64,000 bases of DNA from VRUE01 sp963697915 (lineage in GTDB: Bacteria > Actinomycetota > Thermoleophilia > Solirubrobacterales > 70-9): NCBI GenBank assembly GCA_963697915.1, contig OY969103.1, forward strand, positions 558,001 to 622,000, given 5' to 3'. The notes under the pieces are model-generated. The model saw nothing but the letters and a program-made list of their open reading frames with translations. It had not been told where the DNA came from and searched no databases. Positions 59,579 through 64,000 of the stretch are shown here, piece by piece. Within the stretch, counting starts at the first letter, position 1; each line of letters opens with the position of its first letter. The position numbers and the translations under genes were made by a program.

Positions 59579-59608
59579 AAATCTTTTTATTGATTAAAAA
59601 GATTTATA
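59579..59608 (-). promoter_or_regulatory. Promoter with inverted repeat before secreted copy 5
   Basis: Minus strand TATAAA (59608-59603) overlaps an 11-bp inverted repeat, AAATCTTTTTA / TAAAAAGATTT with loop ATCAA (59579-59605). Same loop and same TATAAA context as at lipoprotein 2. Confidence 0.45.
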
Positions 59609-59618
59609 CAGAATAACG

Positions 59619-59900
59619 CCAACCGAGAATCGGGAGGGGCGGGGCTTACCCCCCGCCCCTCCCACACCACCGGACGTGCGGGTCCGCATCCGGCGGTTCG
59701 CGTCGCATCCCGAAAACGGCGGTAGGGGTCGGTGAACCCTTGAAGGCCCTGCTCGCGCCAGTAGGCGTTGGTGAGACTGCGGGTGAGCACCCACACGACC
59801 GCGCTCCGCAGATGCCCCAGCGACGCGATGTGATCCTCCGCGGGCGATCCTTGGAGCGCTTGCGCGCTTTCGGGTCGATCCTGATCTTTGATCTCACCAT
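59619..59900 (-). pseudogene. 3' remnant of a group II intron with maturase C-terminus
   Basis: In minus-strand order: an open frame reading GHLRSAVVWVLTRSLTNAYW, REQGLQGFTDPYRRFRDA, like the end of a group II intron maturase; a domain V-like hairpin (59696-59667: CCGCCGGA, TGCG, GACC, CGCA, CG bulge, TCCGGTGG); then a 13-bp hairpin (59663-59632: GGGAGGGGCGGGG pairing CCCCGCCCCTCCC) in the position of domain VI. The rest of the intron is missing, and the frame runs through domain V. With the terminator at 60082, this covers the gene-free interval 59,529-60,138. Confidence 0.5.
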
Positions 59901-60081
59901 CGCGCCGCGGCTTCGCGTTCGGCCCTTCGCGGCGGGGGCGGGTGCGCGAGGAAGGTTGTCGCCCTTATCCGGGGAGGCCTAACCGGGGCGTCGGCCTCGA
60001 CGCATGTCGCCCGACCCCGGCCGTCGTGAGATGGCCGGGGACTTGCACCCCCGAGCTGCTGCCCATGCCGGGCGTACCAAA

Positions 60082-60112
60082 GAACGGGCCCGGATAAAAT
60101 CCGGGCCCGTTC
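60082..60112 (-). terminator. Hairpin after the collagen-like gene
   Basis: GAACGGGCCCGGA, TAAAA, TCCGGGCCCGTTC: perfect 13-bp stem, 26 bases after the stop at 60139, followed by CTTTGG on the minus strand. Confidence 0.7.
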
Positions 60113-60138
60113 CAAACCCCGAGATGGGGCGCTTGCGC

Positions 60139-61086
60139 CTATGGAGTCGTATCCACAGGGGTGATCAGTGCCCAGGTTCCGTGGCCGCTGGCCGGGCCGG
60201 CGGCTTCGGACCGCAACATCGGCACGAGGCCAGCGCCGGATTCGCCGAGGTTGAGTCCTCCGAGTCCACCAGGAGGTTTCAGGTTGGTTTTCACGGCGGC
60301 ATACATGCAAACAACGCCGTCATTGAATACGCCTGGACTAATTTCTTTCGGGATGATCTCCGGTTCTGCGGCGGTGCCGACACAGCCTTGTTCGTTGGTC
60401 GGATCCGCTGGTCCCGGTGCGATGAACGTACCGAAGACCGAGAGCCCTTCTCCTGGGTTCGGGATCGCGATCGGGACCGCGGTCGAGATCGTGATCGGGA
60501 TGGTCTCGTTCGCGGCGGCCGCCGTGTACTGAGGCAGAGCCCAGGTTCCCTTCATCACCACACCTTCGGGCGCCGTGCCGACCACCCATGGCGAGCCGTC
60601 TTCACCTTGCAGGTCGGTCGGCGGTCCCCAACCGCCAGCGGTCTTCGGACCATAGATCTGATCGGCGGTGGTGTCGATGTAGAAGTCGCCAATCACGCCA
60701 AGCCCGGCGGCTGGAGCTCCGGCGCCGTTGAGGACAGTTTTGCCGTCGGTGCCATCGGTGCCATCGTCGCCATCGGTGCCATCGTCGCCATCGGTGCCAT
60801 CGTCGCCATTGGCACCGGGTGCGCCGTCGAGGCCGTTGGACCCATTTGCGCCGTTAGCGCCGGAATCGCCCTTGTCGCCCTTGTCGCCCTTATCTCCCTT
60901 GTCCCCCTTCGGACCCTGCTTGCCAGGGGGGCCGGGCTTCGGCTTCGGCTTCTTCTTCTTCGCCGAGGCGGTCGCTTCGCCACTGTCATCACCTGAGTTG
61001 TTGGCGGCGTAAGCACCGCCCAGCATGGCGAAGACGAGCGCGATGACGGCAATCACGCCCGGAGCGCCAAATCGATTCCTATGCAT
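60139..61086 (-). CDS. Secreted collagen-like protein
   Basis: 315 residues from ATG 61086 (GGGAGGGGAG ribosome binding site). N-terminal hydrophobic segment GVIAVIALVFAMLGGAYAA acts as signal or anchor, then a Lys-rich stretch, 22 Gly-X-Y triplets (GPPGKQGPKGDKGDKGDKGD, later GTDGDDGTDGDDG) and a ~190-residue C-terminal beta-rich domain (GVIGDFYIDTTADQIYGP). Bacterial collagen-like proteins trimerise and are surface-exposed. The GDD/GTD block is encoded by a tandem repeat. Confidence 0.88.
   Translation of the reverse strand: MHRNRFGAPGVIAVIALVFAMLGGAYAANNSGDDSGEATASAKKKKPKPKPGPPGKQGPKGDKGDKGDKGDKGDSGANGANGSNGLDGAPGANGDDGTDGDDGTDGDDGTDGTDGKTVLNGAGAPAAGLGVIGDFYIDTTADQIYGPKTAGGWGPPTDLQGEDGSPWVVGTAPEGVVMKGTWALPQYTAAAANETIPITISTAVPIAIPNPGEGLSVFGTFIAPGPADPTNEQGCVGTAAEPEIIPKEISPGVFNDGVVCMYAAVKTNLKPPGGLGGLNLGESGAGLVPMLRSEAAGPASGHGTWALITPVDTTP
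60752..60808 (-). repeat. 18-bp tandem repeat in the collagen-like region
   Basis: Three copies of CCATCGGTGCCATCGTCG (plus-strand view), encoding GDDGTD units; length variation by slippage is expected. Confidence 0.8.
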
Positions 61087-61210
61087 GTCTCCCCTCCCTG
61101 AGGATTTAAATCGGTCCGGTCCCAACCGGATCTAGGTACGCGCAGGGTAACACGCGGCGGCGGATCGCCTACACTGATTTCGTTCAGGACGCGATCGGGG
61201 AGGTCTGTCG

Positions 61211-62482
61211 ATGAACCTTGACGTCTATCTGGGCGCAGAGCGAATCGGGGCACTGTGGCCGGCTGAGGAGGGGGGCTGCGGCTTCGCCTACGCGCCCGAG
61301 CTGGTCGACGAGGCGGCTGCCGGCGAGAGCTGGAGGACACCGCTGAGCCTCTCGCTGCCGATCCGCTCCGCGCCCTACGGCGCGAGGGAAACCCGCGCCT
61401 ACATCGAGGGGCTCCTGCCCGAGGGCAAGCTCCGCGAGCGGGTCGCCACCGAGCTCGAGGTCGACCCCGGCGACACCTACGCGCTGCTCTCCACCCTCGG
61501 GCGCGACTGCCCGGGCGCCGTCGTCTTCCTGCCCGAGGGCGCGCCGCCGCCCAGCCCCGACGCTGGCCCGCCCACCTGGCTCAGCGCCAACGAGCTGGGT
61601 CAGCTGATCCGCGCCGGCGACGCGCCCACCCACTCCACCCTCCCCGGCGAGCGCCGCAAGCTCGCCCTCCTCCGCGGCGAGGGCGGCAGGCGCTGGGCCC
61701 TGCCCAGCGCCGACCACCCCAGCACCCACGTCGTGATCCCGGAGAGCAGCAGGCCGAAGGGGCTCGCGGTCAACCAGATGGCCTGCACGACGGCGCTGCG
61801 CAAGGCCGGCGTCCCCGTCGCCCACACCGAGCTCGTCAAGATCGCCGGCCGCCGCTGCCTCGTCTCACGCCGCTTCGACCGCTGGGGCAACGGCGCCGCC
61901 GCCGCGCGGATCCACAAGGAGAGCTTCTGCCAGGCCCTCGGCCTGCTCGCCGACAGCGAGGAGGCCCGCTCCCTCCCCTACCACGCCTCGCTGCAACTGC
62001 TGCGCGCGATCGGTGAGCAGGGGAGCGTCGGCACCCTCTTCGCCACCGCCTTCTGCAACTACCTGTTCGGCAACGACGACAGCATCCACGGCCGCCACGC
62101 CGCCCTCCTCTACACCGACGAGGGCCCACTGCTCGCCCCCTTCTGCGACTTCTCCTCACCCGCCGTCTACAGGGCCCCGCAACGCAACCGCGACCAGCGT
62201 TCGATGATCGACCTGATGCACCGCCAGGCCAAGGTCCCAACCTTGGCCCCGAGCGTGCTCGGCTGCGACCCCGACCTGCTGCCGGTCGTCGCCACCGCCC
62301 TGCAGACCGCAGGCAAGCTCAGCGACGCCCTCTACGCCGTCGGCCAGCAGGCCCGCCGCGAGGGCTGGCACCTGCCCCTGGTCGACCACATCCCGCCCCG
62401 CACAGTCCCCTTCTCCTTCGACTTCGACTTCGAGGACTTCTTCAAGCGCTACCAGCGGGACGACGACGAGCCCGAGGAGTAG
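61211..62482 (+). CDS. hipA: HipA-like protein lacking key kinase residues
   Basis: 423 residues, full HipA length: N-subdomain (VYLGAERIGALWP, YIEGLLPEGKLRERV), then the kinase-like C-domain. The ATP-binding Lys of the STHILKP motif is Ile176 (STHVVIP), the Glu after it is Gln189, and the catalytic-loop Asn (D-x-H-x-K-N) is absent (D290...GRH296). The Asp residues D290 and D313 remain, at the same 23-residue distance as in E. coli HipA. Probably a pseudokinase or altered enzyme. No hipB precedes it. Ribosome binding site GGGGAGG. Confidence 0.85.
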   Translation: MNLDVYLGAERIGALWPAEEGGCGFAYAPELVDEAAAGESWRTPLSLSLPIRSAPYGARETRAYIEGLLPEGKLRERVATELEVDPGDTYALLSTLGRDCPGAVVFLPEGAPPPSPDAGPPTWLSANELGQLIRAGDAPTHSTLPGERRKLALLRGEGGRRWALPSADHPSTHVVIPESSRPKGLAVNQMACTTALRKAGVPVAHTELVKIAGRRCLVSRRFDRWGNGAAAARIHKESFCQALGLLADSEEARSLPYHASLQLLRAIGEQGSVGTLFATAFCNYLFGNDDSIHGRHAALLYTDEGPLLAPFCDFSSPAVYRAPQRNRDQRSMIDLMHRQAKVPTLAPSVLGCDPDLLPVVATALQTAGKLSDALYAVGQQARREGWHLPLVDHIPPRTVPFSFDFDFEDFFKRYQRDDDEPEE

Positions 62483-62555
62483 CTGCTCGCTCCCCATGGC
62501 GTTCCGCTGGATCACGGAGCGCTCGCTCCACGCTTCCGCTTAGCGCCTGCCAGCT

Positions 62556-63317
62556 CTACACCCGCGCCTCCACGTAGAGCTGCTGTTGGGCATCGCTCGG
62601 GCAGCAGGGGTTGCCGTCCTCGTCGAAGACGTCGGCAAGGTACATGCCCACCGAGGCGAAGACCTCGGCCAGCTCCTCGATCGAGTAGAGGCGCCGCTGG
62701 AAGGGCACTGCCTCCTGATCGAGGTCGGGATCCTCGTCGAGGATCGAGATCCTGGTGCCGTCGATGCGGCGGGTCGGGCCGTTCCAGAACTGCTCGATCA
62801 GGTCCACCGAGCCGCTCTCGGCGAGCCAGACCCGCTCTGGCAGGTGGGCTTCGACGTAGAGGACGTTGGGGACCTGCATCAGCAGTCGCCCCCCGGGGCG
62901 CAGCGCCCGTGCCCCCGCTTGGAAGGCGCGCAGGTTCTCCTCGTCGCACTCGAAGTGCTCGAAGGCGCCGCCGCCGAGGCTCAGGACCAGGTCGAACTCG
63001 CGCTCGAACTCGAGGTAGCGAGGATCCTCCTCGACGAAGTAGGGCCAGAGGTTCTGAATCTCGGCTTCGCCGCCGGCGACCGAGAGCAGGTCAGCGCGGA
63101 TGTCGACGCCGATGACGTCGAAGCCCCTGCGGCTCAACTCCAGGCTGCGGCGCCCGGTCGCGCACGCCAAGTCGAGGACACGCTCGCACCCCTCGAGCTG
63201 CAGCATGCCGAGGGCGAGCTCGACCTTCTCCCCGCCGCCCTCCTCCCAATACAAAGCTTGGAAGTTCGGGGCGAAGCTGGTCCGGTACCAGTCGACTGGT
63301 AGACCCCCGCCCGTCAT
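62556..63317 (-). CDS. Class I SAM-dependent methyltransferase
   Basis: 253 residues: LDLACATGRRSLELSRRGFD, VIGVDIRADLL, FDLVLSLGGGAFEHFECDEE, GGRLLMQVPNVLYVEAHLPE. Paralog of 39,007 with the same order of motifs. Convergent with the HipA-like gene; the promoter region (63318-63373) has TATAGA and a TTGAT/ATCAA inverted repeat. Confidence 0.85.
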   Translation of the reverse strand: MTGGGLPVDWYRTSFAPNFQALYWEEGGGEKVELALGMLQLEGCERVLDLACATGRRSLELSRRGFDVIGVDIRADLLSVAGGEAEIQNLWPYFVEEDPRYLEFEREFDLVLSLGGGAFEHFECDEENLRAFQAGARALRPGGRLLMQVPNVLYVEAHLPERVWLAESGSVDLIEQFWNGPTRRIDGTRISILDEDPDLDQEAVPFQRRLYSIEELAEVFASVGMYLADVFDEDGNPCCPSDAQQQLYVEARV

Positions 63318-63373
63318 TGATCGAGATCAACTTAATGGTTCTATATCACCGATGCAACCTCGAACCGTACCGA

Positions 63374-64000
63374 TTATTGACCTTTGTCGTGCTCGTCGTC
63401 CTCGCGCGGCGGCGGTGGTGGTGGTGGCCAGAGCGGCGGGCGCCGCAGGATCTCCATCTCCTCGCCGAAGGACTCGAAGCGGCCCACCACCCGTTGCAGG
63501 ATGTGGTCAACGTGGGCCTCGTACCAGCCCTCCTCCTGGGCCCGGGCGGCGACGGCGCCGAGGCCCTGGCAGAGCTTGCCCGCGGTGTCGATGCCGAGCT
63601 CGAGCGCCGGCTGCAGGGCGTAGCCGCATTCGATCCCGATCGGCGCCAGGCCGACCAGGCAGGAGTTGCGCCTGACCGTCTCCTCGAGGGTGCGCAGGGT
63701 CGCCGGGTCTTCGAACAGCGCAGTCGAGGCGATGTCGTAGAAGGGCGCCAGGATCGGCCCGACCTCGGTGTGGAGGAGCGAGCAGTTCTTGCCGTGCGGC
63801 TCGTCGTAGTTGCCGAGCAGGAAGTTGCAGTAGCCGGCGACGAAGAGCGACTCGACCGTCCTCTCCTCGCCGATCGCTTCCAGCAGGATGCGCGATTCGG
63901 CGTAGCCGGGCCCTTTGCCGCCGATCTCCTCGGGGGCGAAACCGAGCGCCTGGCTGAAGCTCTCCTGGTGCAGCCGCTGCGCCTCGGTGCCCTCGCCCCA
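63374..64000 (-). CDS. HipA-like kinase C-terminal part, 5' end outside window
   Basis: The visible ~208 residues align with the C-terminal half of the HipA-like protein at 61,211: HQESFSQALGF, GYCNFLLGNYDEPHGKNCSL, GPILAPFYDIAST. Here the catalytic-loop Asp, His, Lys and Asn are all retained, with Asp-to-Asp spacing of 23. Proline-rich tail (RPPLWPPPPPPRED) and stop at 63374-63376. N-lobe not visible, so activity cannot be judged fully. Head-to-head neighbour order suggests a HipA pair separated by a methyltransferase. Confidence 0.8.
   Translation of the reverse strand, partial: WGEGTEAQRLHQESFSQALGFAPEEIGGKGPGYAESRILLEAIGEERTVESLFVAGYCNFLLGNYDEPHGKNCSLLHTEVGPILAPFYDIASTALFEDPATLRTLEETVRRNSCLVGLAPIGIECGYALQPALELGIDTAGKLCQGLGAVAARAQEEGWYEAHVDHILQRVVGRFESFGEEMEILRRPPLWPPPPPPPREDDEHDKGQ

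Noticed and set aside
60728..61012. Plus-strand ORF of PSVPSSPS-type repeats
   Set aside because: It is the antisense reading of the collagen Gly-X-Y repeat.

Overview
The window is GC-rich DNA (about 70% by eye over most of its length) from an actinomycete-type bacterium. The gene content (paired ArsA/GET3-like ATPases, an Rv1264-type adenylate cyclase, a mycobacterial-type methyltransferase/GH57/GT4 cluster, AbiEi-DUF559 proteins, winged-helix plus SCP2-like regulators, and a complete type IV pilus locus) fits the class Thermoleophilia, probably Solirubrobacterales. That placement is inferred from gene families, not from an rRNA. No rRNA, tRNA or CRISPR array was found.

Layout. 0-17.2 kb is mostly housekeeping: 3' part of meaB, a hexapeptide acyltransferase, a VapBC pair, an XRE regulator, the GT4-GH57-methyltransferase operon, an adenylate cyclase/gamma-glutamyltransferase pair, a ParA-FtsZ operon, two ArsA-like ATPases and an HxlR regulator. 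From 17,302 to 22,284 lies a 4.98 kb mobile element with 16-bp perfect terminal inverted repeats and an 8-bp target duplication. It carries an IS1-type transposase and cargo: winged-helix/XRE/KGG genes, a Clp-fold protease and a DNA methyltransferase fused to an Mrr-like nuclease. It sits in the last codons of a pilus gene, and removing it in silico restores the stop codon. From 22.2 to 36.9 kb runs a minus-strand type IV pilus locus (pilB, pilT, pilC, pilA, minor pilins, pilD, pilM, pilN, pilO and a PilP-position gene). pilA is preceded by a class I cyclic-dinucleotide (GEMM) riboswitch, and a second VapBC pair lies between pilC and pilA. From 37 to 46 kb are four paralogous winged-helix/SCP2-like regulators, a methyltransferase, a secreted protein, YihY, the primary sigma factor and a second pilT.

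From 46.2 to 59.5 kb is an array of secreted proteins: five copies of one exported family and two lipoproteins, several of clearly lower GC, with decayed copies and recurrent GCCGATC hairpins, around a two-gene operon of giant secreted proteins (949 and 1362 residues). From 59.6 to 64 kb are a group II intron remnant, a collagen-like secreted protein, a HipA-like protein lacking key kinase residues, a methyltransferase and a partial second HipA.

How it works together: the pilus locus appears to have cyclic-dinucleotide control at the pilin mRNA and perhaps at the PilB motor. The secreted array looks like a fast-evolving, duplicating surface or exported repertoire. The mobile element is the best candidate for an undescribed system: an IS1-type transposase moving a possible restriction/protease cargo.
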